DNA from: an uncultured Phocaeicola sp.
GTDB lineage: Bacteria > Bacteroidota > Bacteroidia > Bacteroidales > Bacteroidaceae
Reading direction: 5' to 3'
DNA length: 64,000 nt
Assembly: GCA_958434805.1 (NCBI GenBank)
Contig: CAUBDX010000010.1
Span: forward strand, 5,034 to 69,033
Positions 35,433 through 44,899 of the stretch are shown in pieces. The position numbers and the translations under genes are program-made. The first letter of the stretch is position 1. The number at the start of each line of letters is the position of its first letter. The notes beneath the pieces are model-generated. The model was not told the DNA's origin. It made no database searches and worked only from the letters and a program-made list of their open reading frames with translations.

Positions 35433-35719
35433 GAACGAATTCGTTTTTACGATTGGTTATCTATGCAAATGTACATAAAATCTCCGTTTCTACATGGTGA
35501 ACGGCGAAATATTTCTTTCCTACGCTCCGTCAAAACTCAATTCTTCCAAACGGCACTTTACCTGAACACCAACCTCCATAAGGCTTTATTCCTACTTTTC
35601 ACTATCTTTAGATAAGATAGGATGCGGTTCGGCAGTACTTTCGCTCAAAAGCAAGCTTTTGGCTTGGTACTGCTCTCACCTTTCACTATCTTTGTAGCGA
35701 TTAATAGAGAAATGTTCAT
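35433..35719. other. divergent promoter region between dnaX and the divIC-like gene
   Basis: Minus strand: TACATTTG at 35466-35473 for dnaX. Plus strand: TTG at 35664-35666 and TATCTTTG at 35687-35694 (20 bp apart) for the next gene. The string TTTCACTATCTTT occurs twice (about 35597 and 35681), the second overlapping the -7 box. Confidence 0.6.
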
Positions 35720-36025
35720 ATGACAAAATTAAAAACAGCTTGGCACATAGTGGGTAAATATAAGTATTGGGCTACCTTAGGGGCTTTTATTCTAATTATC
35801 GGGGTATTGGACGAAAACAACCTGATACGCCGCTTTGCCCATCAAAGAGAAATCAGTCGGTTGAAGTCGGAAATAGAACGCTATCGAAAGCAATATGAGG
35901 AAGATAGCAAAACTCTGAAGGAAATTACGACAAATCGGGAAGAACTCGAAAAAGTGGCCCGAGAGAAATATTTTATGAAAAAAGAAAATGAAGATGTCTT
36001 TATCTTTGAAGAAGATTTAAAATGA
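35720..36025 (+). CDS. septum formation initiator family protein (FtsB/DivIC-like)
   Basis: A small bitopic division protein of 101 residues. One membrane helix (YWATLGAFILIIGVL, about 17-32) is followed by a periplasmic coiled coil (ISRLKSEIERYRKQYEEDSKTLKEI) and the conserved end EELEKVAREKYFMKKENEDVFIFEE, the DivIC/FtsB signature. It would sit in the FtsQLB-like complex at the septum. The stop overlaps the start of the next gene (ATGATGA). Confidence 0.88.
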   Translation: MTKLKTAWHIVGKYKYWATLGAFILIIGVLDENNLIRRFAHQREISRLKSEIERYRKQYEEDSKTLKEITTNREELEKVAREKYFMKKENEDVFIFEEDLK

Positions 36026-36375
36026 TGAATAAATTTCAGAATATCATAGCTGTCATAGGAACAGTTAGCTTGTTCATCGGACTCATGCTTCAATTTGTCC
36101 GCTTTGAGTTTGCTCCTTATATTTATCTGACTGGGGCTGTCTTATTTGCCTATGCACAAATAAAATCACAAAACCATGGAGAAAATATAATTATACGCCG
36201 CTTGCAAAGGCAGCAAATGATAGGTGCAATGGTGTTAGTACTAACAGGAGTAATGATGATTTTATGGCATCATAATGAATGGATTGCCGGACTGACCATC
36301 GCAGCCGTACTTGAACTTTACACAGCTTTCCGCATTCCGCAAGAAGAAGCAAAGGAAAACATGAAAAACAGATAA
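36022..36375 (+). CDS. small integral membrane protein, unknown function
   Basis: A 117-residue protein with four predicted membrane helices (IIAVIGTVSLFIGLMLQF, YIYLTGAVLFAYAQI, MIGAMVLVLTGVMMIL, WIAGLTIAAVLELYTAF) and short basic loops (RRLQRQQ). I do not recognise a characterised family. Its start overlaps the stop of the divIC-like gene, so the two are translationally coupled, which hints at an envelope or division role. ATG 36025 is an equal alternative start. Confidence 0.75.
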   Translation: MMNKFQNIIAVIGTVSLFIGLMLQFVRFEFAPYIYLTGAVLFAYAQIKSQNHGENIIIRRLQRQQMIGAMVLVLTGVMMILWHHNEWIAGLTIAAVLELYTAFRIPQEEAKENMKNR

Positions 36376-36500
36376 TCCTAACGGGAGAACATGGTCAAGG
36401 ATATGCCCGGTATGTGGTGCAGAGCTTAACTCTATCGTTAATAATTCAGCCGCAAAGGAGATAAAAGTCTTACTTTACGGCTGTTTCTATAAAACAGTTT

Positions 36501-37100
36501 CTACAGCATAAATAGTTTGTTCCTGTATATCAAACGATAGGAGTCATCAAGTACAGCAGCATTCGAGAATACAATGCCATCTTGTTCTGTTATTCCATGC
36601 GATTCATGGGCATGACCAAACAAATGATAGCGAGGCTTGACTTCATAAATCCGTTTCCGTAAAAGGGCATTTCCCCAATGGGTACCAGATGACTGATCAA
36701 GTATCATTACGGGTGGTTCATGAGTAACCAGCACGTCTACTCCCTCCGGTATGAGTTCTTCTGGATGATTGTATGCCAAACCGAAGAATCTTATACCCTC
36801 TATCTCACATCCACGGTCTTGCAGAAAATACATGTTTTCTGGTAAGTTTTCTATTCGCTCTGCATCCCATAGGCAGAGGTCATGGTTACCGATGACGAAA
36901 ACCTTATGCCTGTACGGGAGTTCACTGAACCAATTCAGAAAGTCAAGAGTTTCCTCTTCTGTTCCATAGTCCGTAAAATCACCACAATGCACTATCACGT
37001 CAGCCGGACACAAGTTTGTCAGTTGCCGATGTCTGTTATGAGTGTCAGAGAGTTGTAAGATTTTCATATCCAGTTTCTGAGAATCCGATATCTTATTCAC
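36501..37100 (-). CDS. calcineurin-like metallophosphoesterase
   Basis: A cytoplasmic phosphoesterase of 199 residues with all dinuclear metal motifs: LQLSDTHNRH (DxH), IVHCGDFTDYG (GDxxD), VIGNHDLCLW (GNHD), VTHEPP (H) and FGHAHESHG (GHxH). Related bacterial proteins cleave phosphodiesters, but the substrate is unknown. The first 11 residues (MNKISDSQKLD) may not be native; MKILQLSDTH at 37067 is a plausible alternative start. Confidence 0.85.
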   Translation of the reverse strand: MNKISDSQKLDMKILQLSDTHNRHRQLTNLCPADVIVHCGDFTDYGTEEETLDFLNWFSELPYRHKVFVIGNHDLCLWDAERIENLPENMYFLQDRGCEIEGIRFFGLAYNHPEELIPEGVDVLVTHEPPVMILDQSSGTHWGNALLRKRIYEVKPRYHLFGHAHESHGITEQDGIVFSNAAVLDDSYRLIYRNKLFML

Positions 37101-37184
37101 TTAGGGAAGCTTACAGGTATAGGATTCATCAAATCTGAAAGATTAAACTAATGATACCATACCAACTTCTTAGCCTAAAAAGAA

Positions 37185-37218
37185 TCACCCCTGCTACAGT
37201 CTCTGCAACAAGGGGTGA
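37185..37218 (-). terminator. terminator after gdhA
   Basis: TCACCCCT/AGGGGTGA 8-bp stem, followed on the minus strand by a T-containing stretch. Confidence 0.55.
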
Positions 37219-37263
37219 ACTTTAATTTAATTATCTTTTATATACTTCTCATAGTTCATTGCA

Positions 37264-38598
37264 TTAAACAATGCCTTGAGCCATCATTGCATTGGCAACT
37301 TTCATAAATCCGGCTACATTAGCACCTTTCACGTAATTGATATAGCCATCGGCTTCGGTGCCATATTTAACACATGCTTCATGAATATTTTTCATAATGC
37401 TTTTCAGTTTCTCATCAACTTCTTCCTGGCTCCAGCTCAATTTAATTGAGTTCTGAGTCATTTCCAGACCAGAGACTGACACTCCTCCTGCATTGGCAGC
37501 TTTTCCCGGAGCATATAGAATCTTAGCTTCCTGGAATATACGGATTGCTTCAGGAGTAGAAGGCATATTTGCTCCTTCAGATACAGCCATTACACCATTT
37601 GCAACTAAAGCTGCAGCATCGTCTCCACTGATTTCATTTTGTGTAGCCGAAGGCAATGCAATATCTGCTTTCTCATTCCAAGGACGCGCACCTGCTACAT
37701 ATTTGCAACCATATTTTTCTGCATATTCACGAATACGTCCACGATACAAGTTCTTCAGTTCCATGATATAATCCAACTTTTCGCGGTCGATACCGTCCGG
37801 ATCATAAATATAGCCGTCAGAATCAGACATCGTAACAACTTTGGCTCCCAACTGTATCAATTTTTCAACTGTATATTGTGCTACATTTCCTGAACCTGAA
37901 ACCAGACAAGTCTTTCCCTTGATATCTACATTACGGGTCTTCAACATTTCAAGCAAGAAGTAGATATTACCGTATCCGGTAGCCTCAGGGCGAATCAGCG
38001 AACCGCCAAACTCACGTCCCTTACCTGTCAGCACTCCGGTAAACTCATGCGACAGCTTCTTATACATACCAAACATATAGCCTACTTCACGGCCACCAAC
38101 ACCAATATCACCTGCAGGAACATCGGTTTCAGGACCGATATGGCGCCACAACTCCAACATGAATGCCTGACAAAAACGCATCACTTCTGCATTCGACTTA
38201 CCACGCGGTGAGAAATCGGAACCACCTTTACCACCACCCATAGGCAATGTGGTCAATGAGTTCTTAAAAGTCTGCTCAAAAGCCAGGAACTTCAAAATGC
38301 CCAAATTTACTGAACTATGGAAACGAATACCACCTTTATAAGGACCTATCGCATTATTATGTTGTACACGATAACCCATGTTGGTTTGAACATTGCCTTT
38401 ATCGTCCATCCATGTCACACGGAACTGATAAACACGATCAGGAATACAAAGACGCTCTATGAGGTTAACTTTATCGAATTCAGGATGTTTGTTATACTCT
38501 TCTTCAATAGTACCTAATACCTCTTCAACCGCCTGATGATACTCAGGTTCATTGGGGAATCTTCTTTTCAGATCTTCCAGAACTTTTGCTGCATTCAT
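37264..38598 (-). CDS. gdhA: NADP-type glutamate dehydrogenase, hexameric
   Basis: It interconverts glutamate with 2-oxoglutarate and ammonia, the main nitrogen assimilation route of this group. The 444 residues have the GDH signature LPMGGGKGGSDFSPRGKS with the catalytic Lys, PAGDIGVGGREVGYM, and the Rossmann loop VSGSGNVAQYTVEKL where the residue after the strand favours NADP. The length is that of small hexameric enzymes. A promoter with TAttTTTG at 38649-38656 and TTG 20 bp further lies upstream. Confidence 0.96.
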   Translation of the reverse strand: MNAAKVLEDLKRRFPNEPEYHQAVEEVLGTIEEEYNKHPEFDKVNLIERLCIPDRVYQFRVTWMDDKGNVQTNMGYRVQHNNAIGPYKGGIRFHSSVNLGILKFLAFEQTFKNSLTTLPMGGGKGGSDFSPRGKSNAEVMRFCQAFMLELWRHIGPETDVPAGDIGVGGREVGYMFGMYKKLSHEFTGVLTGKGREFGGSLIRPEATGYGNIYFLLEMLKTRNVDIKGKTCLVSGSGNVAQYTVEKLIQLGAKVVTMSDSDGYIYDPDGIDREKLDYIMELKNLYRGRIREYAEKYGCKYVAGARPWNEKADIALPSATQNEISGDDAAALVANGVMAVSEGANMPSTPEAIRIFQEAKILYAPGKAANAGGVSVSGLEMTQNSIKLSWSQEEVDEKLKSIMKNIHEACVKYGTEADGYINYVKGANVAGFMKVANAMMAQGIV

Positions 38599-38648
38599 AA
38601 TAATTTCTCGTTTTTAATTATTGGACTATCTCATTTAGTTTGATGTGA

Positions 38649-38679
38649 CAAAAATATAGATTATTTTTTATTCACACAA
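38649..38679 (-). promoter_or_regulatory. gdhA promoter
   Basis: Minus strand TATTTTTG (38649-38656) with TTG at 38677-38679, 20 bp apart. Confidence 0.6.
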
Positions 38680-38749
38680 CATTTAAGCAATAAAAATCAA
38701 ACAAAAGAATCAAAATAACAAAATAAGCATTTAAAACATAATTAAATGT

Positions 38750-38929
38750 CTAAGGCTTTCTTCTCTTCATTGACTTTATGACAGGAATAAAAACCAATGC
38801 TCCTGAAATAATAATCATCACGACCAACGGACCATCTATTTTAGGAGAGGAAGTAAGTACTAAAAAACAAAGTGCAGCCCAAAGTAAAGTCAGCACAACA
38901 GATTGTGCCTGAGTTAACGGTTTTCGCAT
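38750..38929 (-). CDS. small membrane protein, 59 aa
   Basis: ATG 38929 to TAG encodes a protein starting MRKPLTQAQSVVLTLLWAAL. Two hydrophobic helices (SVVLTLLWAALCFLVL and LVVMIIISGALVFIPVI) are split by a polar turn SSPKIDGP, and the C-terminus is basic (KSMKRRKP), a positive-inside pattern. I do not know a family for it. Its composition is far more protein-like than the overlapping frame at 38841-39029. Confidence 0.6.
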   Translation of the reverse strand: MRKPLTQAQSVVLTLLWAALCFLVLTSSPKIDGPLVVMIIISGALVFIPVIKSMKRRKP

Positions 38930-39003
38930 TTTTCTTCAGTTTTAGATAATAGATTACTCGAAATATATATAATATATAAAGGTGTGCTTTTAAGCGAAAT
39001 AAA

Positions 39004-39039
39004 AAACAGGGAGATGAGACATATCCCATCTCCCTGTTT
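39004..39039. terminator. terminator after maeB
   Basis: Perfect 13-bp stem (AAACAGGGAGATG and complement), 12 bp beyond the maeB stop. Confidence 0.8.
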
Positions 39040-39050
39040 CATTCATGGTT

Positions 39051-41339
39051 TTATTCATTGCATTTCATTTTCTTTGCAACGATTGCATCAATACAGGCAA
39101 TAGCCGTAATATTCACGATGTCACGAACCGAACTTTCAATATCGGTAAAATGAACCGGTTTATTCAATCCCATCTGAATAGGGCCAATTACTTCTGTTTC
39201 ACTCATATTCTGAATAAGCTGGTAAGTAGCATTGGCGGAGCTAAGGTTCGGGAACACCAGCGTATTCACCTCTTTTCCTTTCAAGCGAGTGAAGGGGTAT
39301 TTTTCGTCACGTAAGGCATTATCAAGGGCAAATTTAACCTGCATTTCTCCATCGACAGCCAGCTCCGGATAGTTTTCATGCATATAAGCGACAGCTTCAT
39401 GTACCTTAGCCGGACTACCGATATTGTCTGAACCAAAATTTGAATAAGACAACATTGCCATTACCGGTTCCTGATTAAAGAATCGGACTGCTTTCGCCGA
39501 TAACTTTGCTATATCAATCAATGTATCTGTATCGGGATGACGATTAATCAAGGTGTCGGCAATGAAATAAGTACCTTTTTTCGAGTTTAAGATATGCATG
39601 GTACCGAAATGCTTATATTCCGGCTGAATACCAATCACTTCTTTCGCAACCTTGATTGTGTTTGAGTATTTGGTGTAAAGTCCGGTTACAAACGCATCAG
39701 CCTCTCCGGTTTCAACCATCATCATGCCGAAATAGTTTCGCTCGAACATTTTATCGTTTGCTTCCTGCAGGTTTGCTCCTTCACGCGCACGTTTCTCGCA
39801 AAGGATACGCGCATAACGCTCACGGCGTTCTGCCTCGCGGTCATGGCGCAAGTTCACGATTTCTATACCTTCAAGGTTTAAGTCGAACTCTTTCGCCAAC
39901 TTTTCGATACGTTCCTCATTGCCCAAGATAATCGGATGGCAGATACCTTCAGCCTTCGCTTCAACGGCAGCCTTCAACATATTGGGATGCGTACCTTCAG
40001 CAAATACAACGCGCTGAGGACAACGGCGTGCAGTTTCATACAGCTGACGGGTTAATTTATTTTCCTGTCCCATCAGTTCACGCAAGCGGTTTTTATATTC
40101 ATCCCAATCGGTTATCTGCTTACGGGCAACTCCCGAATCCATGGCAGCTTTTGCCACCGCCATTGATACTTCGGTAATCAAGCGCGGATCGACTGGCTTC
40201 GGAATGAAATACTCAGGTCCGAAAGTCAGGTTATTGACATGATATGCTTCGTTCACCACATCAGGCACCGGCTTCTTAGCCAAGCCTGCAATGGCACGCA
40301 CTGCAGCCAGTTTCATTTCTTCATTAATCGCCTTAGCCCGTGTATCGAGCGCACCGCGGAAAATATAAGGGAATCCGATTACGTTATTAATCTGGTTGGG
40401 ATAATCCGAACGGCCTGTCGACATCAACACATCCGGACGTGAAGCCATAGCGTCTTCGTATGAAATTTCCGGAGTAGGATTTGCCAGTGCAAACACAATA
40501 GGATAATCAGCCATGCTGCGCACCATATCCTGAGTAAGCACATTACCTCTTGACAAGCCCAAGAATACGTCTGCCCCTTTTATCGCCTCAGCCAAGGTAT
40601 GAATATCTGTACGGTCGGTTGCAAAAAATCTTTTCTGCTCATTCAAGTCTGTACGCTGCTTTGAAATTACTCCCTTGCTATCCAGCATGACAATATTCTC
40701 CAGACGAGCGCCCAACGAAACATAGAGTTTGGTACATGATACAGCCGATGCTCCTGCTCCGTTTACTACAATCCGCACATCTTCTATCTTCTTGCCTGCT
40801 ACCTCAAGCGCATTCAACAGACCTGCACTTGAAATAATCGCTGTACCATGCTGGTCATCATGCATCACAGGGATATCAAGCTCTTCCTTCAACCGCTGTT
40901 CTATCTTAAAGCACTCAGGAGCCTTTATATCTTCCAAGTTGATACCTCCGAATGTGGGAGCGATAGCTTTTACTGCTTCAATAAACTTATCGGGGTCTTT
41001 TTCATTAACTTCGATATCGAACACATCAATTCCGGCATAGATTTTAAACAGCAATCCTTTACCTTCCATAACCGGCTTCCCGCTTTCAGCACCAATATCG
41101 CCTAAGCCCAATACGGCTGTACCATTTGATATGACAGCCACCAGGTTTCCTTTAGCGGTATAATCATAGGCTGTTTCCGGATTTTTCTGAATTTCCAGAC
41201 AAGGTTCGGCTACTCCCGGAGAATAAGCCAATGAAAGATCACGTTGCGTCTGATAGGGTTTAGTGGGAACTACTTCTATTTTTCCCGGCTTGCCTTGCGA
41301 GTGATACAGCAAGGCTGCTTCTTTTGTTATTTTAGTCAT
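39051..41339 (-). CDS. maeB: NADP-dependent malic enzyme with phosphotransacetylase-like domain
   Basis: It decarboxylates malate to pyruvate with NADP reduction. The 762 residues are a fusion: malic enzyme in 1 to about 420 ([52 protein letters not shown]-binding [16 protein letters not shown]) and a PTA_PTB-like domain from about 430 ([34 protein letters not shown]). In related enzymes the C-terminal part is regulatory and binds acetyl-CoA rather than acting as transacetylase. A -7 box TATATTTG at 41368-41375 precedes the gene. Confidence 0.95.
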   Translation of the reverse strand: MTKITKEAALLYHSQGKPGKIEVVPTKPYQTQRDLSLAYSPGVAEPCLEIQKNPETAYDYTAKGNLVAVISNGTAVLGLGDIGAESGKPVMEGKGLLFKIYAGIDVFDIEVNEKDPDKFIEAVKAIAPTFGGINLEDIKAPECFKIEQRLKEELDIPVMHDDQHGTAIISSAGLLNALEVAGKKIEDVRIVVNGAGASAVSCTKLYVSLGARLENIVMLDSKGVISKQRTDLNEQKRFFATDRTDIHTLAEAIKGADVFLGLSRGNVLTQDMVRSMADYPIVFALANPTPEISYEDAMASRPDVLMSTGRSDYPNQINNVIGFPYIFRGALDTRAKAINEEMKLAAVRAIAGLAKKPVPDVVNEAYHVNNLTFGPEYFIPKPVDPRLITEVSMAVAKAAMDSGVARKQITDWDEYKNRLRELMGQENKLTRQLYETARRCPQRVVFAEGTHPNMLKAAVEAKAEGICHPIILGNEERIEKLAKEFDLNLEGIEIVNLRHDREAERRERYARILCEKRAREGANLQEANDKMFERNYFGMMMVETGEADAFVTGLYTKYSNTIKVAKEVIGIQPEYKHFGTMHILNSKKGTYFIADTLINRHPDTDTLIDIAKLSAKAVRFFNQEPVMAMLSYSNFGSDNIGSPAKVHEAVAYMHENYPELAVDGEMQVKFALDNALRDEKYPFTRLKGKEVNTLVFPNLSSANATYQLIQNMSETEVIGPIQMGLNKPVHFTDIESSVRDIVNITAIACIDAIVAKKMKCNE

Positions 41340-41698
41340 AATACTTTCATTTTTTCATATACAAAGACAAATATACGACTATTTTTCTGCTTGTTCGCTA
41401 TTTTGATGACTTGTTTTCATAAAAATAGCATTTTCCGGTTTCGTATCCGCCTTAAGAAGCGAAATCTGCTTGTTTTTTATAAATTTCACCTCGAAAAACG
41501 CTACACACACAGACCTTATATCTCTTTTCACTGCCAGCCTGACCAACAACCCCAACCCGGGGATGTAAAGCCGGCTCTGTTATTTCGGCGGTTCAGTCCA
41601 TGTTGCACCGGCTGAGCTTAAAATTAAAAAAGCCTTGACACTCCTCTTTCCTGAAGAATATCAAGGCTAAATTTATCTATCAGAGTCCTCTGACGGTA
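41340..41698. other. region between maeB and ffh
   Basis: No gene seen. It contains the maeB -7 box (minus strand, 41368-41375) and the ffh terminator at 41631-41668. Confidence 0.5.
41631..41668 (-). terminator. terminator after ffh
   Basis: AGCCTTGA/TCAAGGCT 8-bp stem; on the minus strand it is followed by TTTTTTAATTTT. Confidence 0.7.
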
Positions 41699-43024
41699 TT
41701 ATTTTTTCTTCATTTTCTGCATCATGCCAGCCATCTTGCTGCCTGTAACCATTTTCATCATTTTGCGAGTCTGGTCAAACTGCTTCAACAGGCGGTTTAC
41801 CTCTTGAATGGTAGTACCACTACCTTTAGCGATACGCGTACGGCGGCTGCCATTCAGTATTTCAGGATGCGTACGTTCTTCGGGAGTCATTGAGTAGATG
41901 ATAGCTTCAATACTTTTGAAAGCATTGTCATCAATATCAATATCCTTGATTGCTTTACCTACACCCGGAATCATTGAAGCAAGTTCTTTCAGGTTACCCA
42001 TCTTCTTGATTTGGTGAATCTGAGTCAAGAAGTCATTAAAATCGAACTGATTCTTCTGAATCTTCTTTTGAAGACGTTTCGCTTCTTCTTCATCGTATTG
42101 TTCCTGAGCGCGCTCCACCAATGAAACGATATCACCCATCCCCAAGATACGGTCGGCCATACGTGCCGGGTGGAACTGGTCAATGGCATCCAGTTTTTCA
42201 CCCGTACCCACAAACTTAATCGGTTTTTTCACCACCGTACGGATAGAAAGTGCCGCACCACCACGGGTGTCACCATCCAGCTTAGTCAGAACAACTCCGT
42301 TGAAATCGAGACGTTCGTTAAACTCACGGGCTGTATTTACCGCATCCTGACCAGTCATTGAGTCAACCACGAACAGGGTTTCATCCGGATTGATGGCACG
42401 CTTGATTGCTTCGATTTCATTCATCATCTGCTCATCAACGGCCAGACGTCCGGCTGTATCGACGATTACCAAGTCATAGCCTTTTGCCTTTGCTTCCTGA
42501 ATTGCATTCTGAGCGATTTTCACCGGGTCTTTGCTGTCCAGTTCACTGTAAACAGGCACATCAATCTGCTGTCCCAGCACCTTCAGCTGCTCGATAGCCG
42601 CCGGACGGTAAACGTCACAAGCCACCAGCAACGGCTTACGGTTTTTCTTTGCCTTCAGCATACGTGCCAGTTTTCCCGAGAAAGTGGTTTTACCAGAACC
42701 CTGCAAACCCGACATAAGAATCACAGCCGGACGGTTTTTCAGTTCAACCTCGGCCGTTTCACCTCCCATCAGTTCTGTCAGCTCATCGTGAACAATTTTA
42801 ACCATTAACTGACTTGGTTTCACTGCAGTCAGCACATTCTGCCCAAGAGCTTTCTCCTTTACTGTATCTGTAAAGGTTTTTGCCACTTTATAGTTAACGT
42901 CGGCATCCAATAAAGCACGACGCACATCTTTTAAGGTCTCAGCAACATTGATTTCGGTGATTTTACCTTCACCTTTCAATATTTTAAACGACCGTTCCAG
43001 TCTTTCACTTAAATTGTCGAACAT
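41699..43024 (-). CDS. ffh: signal recognition particle protein Ffh
   Basis: The SRP GTPase that targets nascent membrane proteins to FtsY and the translocon. The 441 residues have the N domain, GTPase motifs GLQGSGKTTFSGKLA (G1), DVYRPAAIEQL, VDTAGR (G3), TKLDGDTRGG (G4) and the methionine-rich M domain at the C-terminus (MKMVTGSKMAGMMQKMKKK) that binds SRP RNA and signal peptides. A promoter is visible at 43068-43097. Confidence 0.97.
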   Translation of the reverse strand: MFDNLSERLERSFKILKGEGKITEINVAETLKDVRRALLDADVNYKVAKTFTDTVKEKALGQNVLTAVKPSQLMVKIVHDELTELMGGETAEVELKNRPAVILMSGLQGSGKTTFSGKLARMLKAKKNRKPLLVACDVYRPAAIEQLKVLGQQIDVPVYSELDSKDPVKIAQNAIQEAKAKGYDLVIVDTAGRLAVDEQMMNEIEAIKRAINPDETLFVVDSMTGQDAVNTAREFNERLDFNGVVLTKLDGDTRGGAALSIRTVVKKPIKFVGTGEKLDAIDQFHPARMADRILGMGDIVSLVERAQEQYDEEEAKRLQKKIQKNQFDFNDFLTQIHQIKKMGNLKELASMIPGVGKAIKDIDIDDNAFKSIEAIIYSMTPEERTHPEILNGSRRTRIAKGSGTTIQEVNRLLKQFDQTRKMMKMVTGSKMAGMMQKMKKK

Positions 43025-43067
43025 ATATTATAAGTCTTATCTTAAATTCTTCTTTTACAACGAGGTG

Positions 43068-43097
43068 CAAAATTACAAAAAAATCGGCACGCTCAAA
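43068..43097 (-). promoter_or_regulatory. ffh promoter
   Basis: Minus strand TAATTTTG (43068-43075) and TTTG (43094-43097), 18 bp apart. The -33 overlaps the last codons of the MATE gene upstream. Confidence 0.6.
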
Positions 43098-44415
43098 TCT
43101 TTTTATTCTGCCATTTTGCTTTTTTCAGATAAATGAGGCTGAAAGTAAGCATCAAAGTATAATAAATGACCTCTGTGGTATAGCAAACATCTACCGGAGC
43201 CTGCATAATCATACCCACTACAATAATATATAAGGCATAGAACACTTGCACGCCTACCTCAAGCACAAGGGCTGCCTGCGTGTTACCCGTACCCGATATG
43301 CCGTTAAAATACACATTGGCCATCGAAGAAATCAGCATGGCTCCGCAAACCACATACAGAGCCGATATTGATTCACGAAGCAAGGCTTCCTCGCCGGTAT
43401 AGACTGACAAGATTCCTTCGGGATAAACCACACAAAGCGCCACGCATATCAGCATAATGAAGAAAGACATGTTTGCTATTTTCCTCAGCAAACGGACAAC
43501 TTGTGACGAACCTCCGGAACCGATAAGGTTACTCACCAGCGTATTGGCAGTGGTAGATAGCGCCTGAACTGGTATCAGCAATACGATATACACACTCCGT
43601 ACGATATTCGCTATAGCCAGCTGGCGCTGCCCCAAACGTTCCAGTGCCATGAAAAAGACGAACCAGATAGCCATCGACAAGAAGTATTGAACCATCGTAA
43701 AACAAGATATCCGCAAAATACGCATCACCATTGCGGGGTCAAAACTGCCGAAATGATTCAGCCTGTATTTCTTACGGTCTACTTTAGTATAAGTATATAT
43801 AAAGAAGAAAAGAGTGGATGCCGCTTCGGCTATGACAGATGCCAGCGCTGCTCCTCTTACTCCCATTTCGGGAAATCCCAACTCGCCGAAGACCAAAACA
43901 TAATCAAGAAACACGTTGATAACAGCCATCACTACCGCATTCAGTGTCAGCGTCTTCGTGCGGGTTATCCCGATGTAAAGCGCCCGAAACATCACATTTA
44001 CGAAAGCAAACAGAAAGCCCCATATACGCCAGGTGAAAAACTCATACGTCGCATGATAAATGGTATCCGAAGTTATAAGCATACGAATCAGCGGACCCGC
44101 TGAGAAATACATTCCAGCCAATAATGCCACAGCCATGGCAAAACTGAAGGCTGTGCCCTGCCACATCACGGGTCCGATGGCATGATAGTTACCTTCCCCG
44201 TTACGGCGGGCTATCAAAATCTGCGAACCAATGCTAAATCCGAAAGCAATGGTATAAACGCATATATATAATAGGCCACCCATGGCAGCCGCCCCTAAAG
44301 CCACTTCGCCCACATGACCCAAAAAAGCCGTATCGGTTACATTAATTACATTTTGCGCCAAAAGCCCCAAGAAAATAGGATAAGTTACATTCCAGATTTC
44401 TTTATTGGTGTACAT
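43093..44415 (-). CDS. MATE family efflux transporter
   Basis: A Na+- or H+-driven multidrug exporter. From ATG 44415 (MYTNKEIWNVTYPIFLG) it has 440 residues and about 12 helices in two homologous halves; the first half shows NVINVTDTAFLGHVGEVALGAAAMGG, the MATE N-terminal signature. The frame is open 51 codons further upstream, but that stretch is polar and unlike the family, so it is left out. Substrate not predictable. Confidence 0.9.
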   Translation of the reverse strand: MYTNKEIWNVTYPIFLGLLAQNVINVTDTAFLGHVGEVALGAAAMGGLLYICVYTIAFGFSIGSQILIARRNGEGNYHAIGPVMWQGTAFSFAMAVALLAGMYFSAGPLIRMLITSDTIYHATYEFFTWRIWGFLFAFVNVMFRALYIGITRTKTLTLNAVVMAVINVFLDYVLVFGELGFPEMGVRGAALASVIAEAASTLFFFIYTYTKVDRKKYRLNHFGSFDPAMVMRILRISCFTMVQYFLSMAIWFVFFMALERLGQRQLAIANIVRSVYIVLLIPVQALSTTANTLVSNLIGSGGSSQVVRLLRKIANMSFFIMLICVALCVVYPEGILSVYTGEEALLRESISALYVVCGAMLISSMANVYFNGISGTGNTQAALVLEVGVQVFYALYIIVVGMIMQAPVDVCYTTEVIYYTLMLTFSLIYLKKAKWQNKKI

Positions 44416-44899
44416 AAAATAAATTTTGGTGATTAGTGAGTAAAAAAAGATATGCAAAGATACGTTTTTTCTCCTTGTTATCCTAATCAGCATCCTCATA
44501 CCCCTTGAATTTCCCTGCCTAAGACCCTGCCGGCAGGAGTTACCAATCTCTACACGAGGTGGTTTCAACTGCTCTCAAGCCACCGCCAAAACGCCTTGAC
44601 ATTCAAAAGAAAACGCTCTGGCATTTAAAACCAGACGAATAGGCGTCTTTCATAAAATACCTTGTTGTTTTCTGTCACTTCCCCTGTGCCATCCTACCGG
44701 TACTTTCCACAAGCACATCCACCCGTTAAACCTGCTGTTTGATTGGCTGAAAAAACTCCGGAAAACACGTTTCAAAACACATCGTTTCACTTAAAACAAT
44801 TTCAAATAAATCGTTTTAACGCAAAATACAACACAAAAGTTTGGAACATGTGCATTTTAGACCTATCTTTGCGCAAAATTTTATTAAGAAAATCAACAA
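44416..44899. other. intergenic region before the FadL-like gene
   Basis: No gene found in 484 bp. It holds the promoter at 44840-44871. Around 44588-44655 there are imperfect short repeats (AAACGCC-TGACATTCAAAA, AAACGCTCTGGCATTTAAAA) of unknown meaning. Confidence 0.5.
44840..44871 (+). promoter_or_regulatory. promoter of the FadL-like gene
   Basis: TTTG at 44840-44843 and TATCTTTG at 44864-44871, 20 bp apart, 28 bp before the start codon. Confidence 0.75.

Noticed and set aside
38841..39029. 62-codon open frame, minus strand
   Set aside because: It overlaps the better 59-aa membrane-protein frame and the maeB terminator; the composition is not protein-like.
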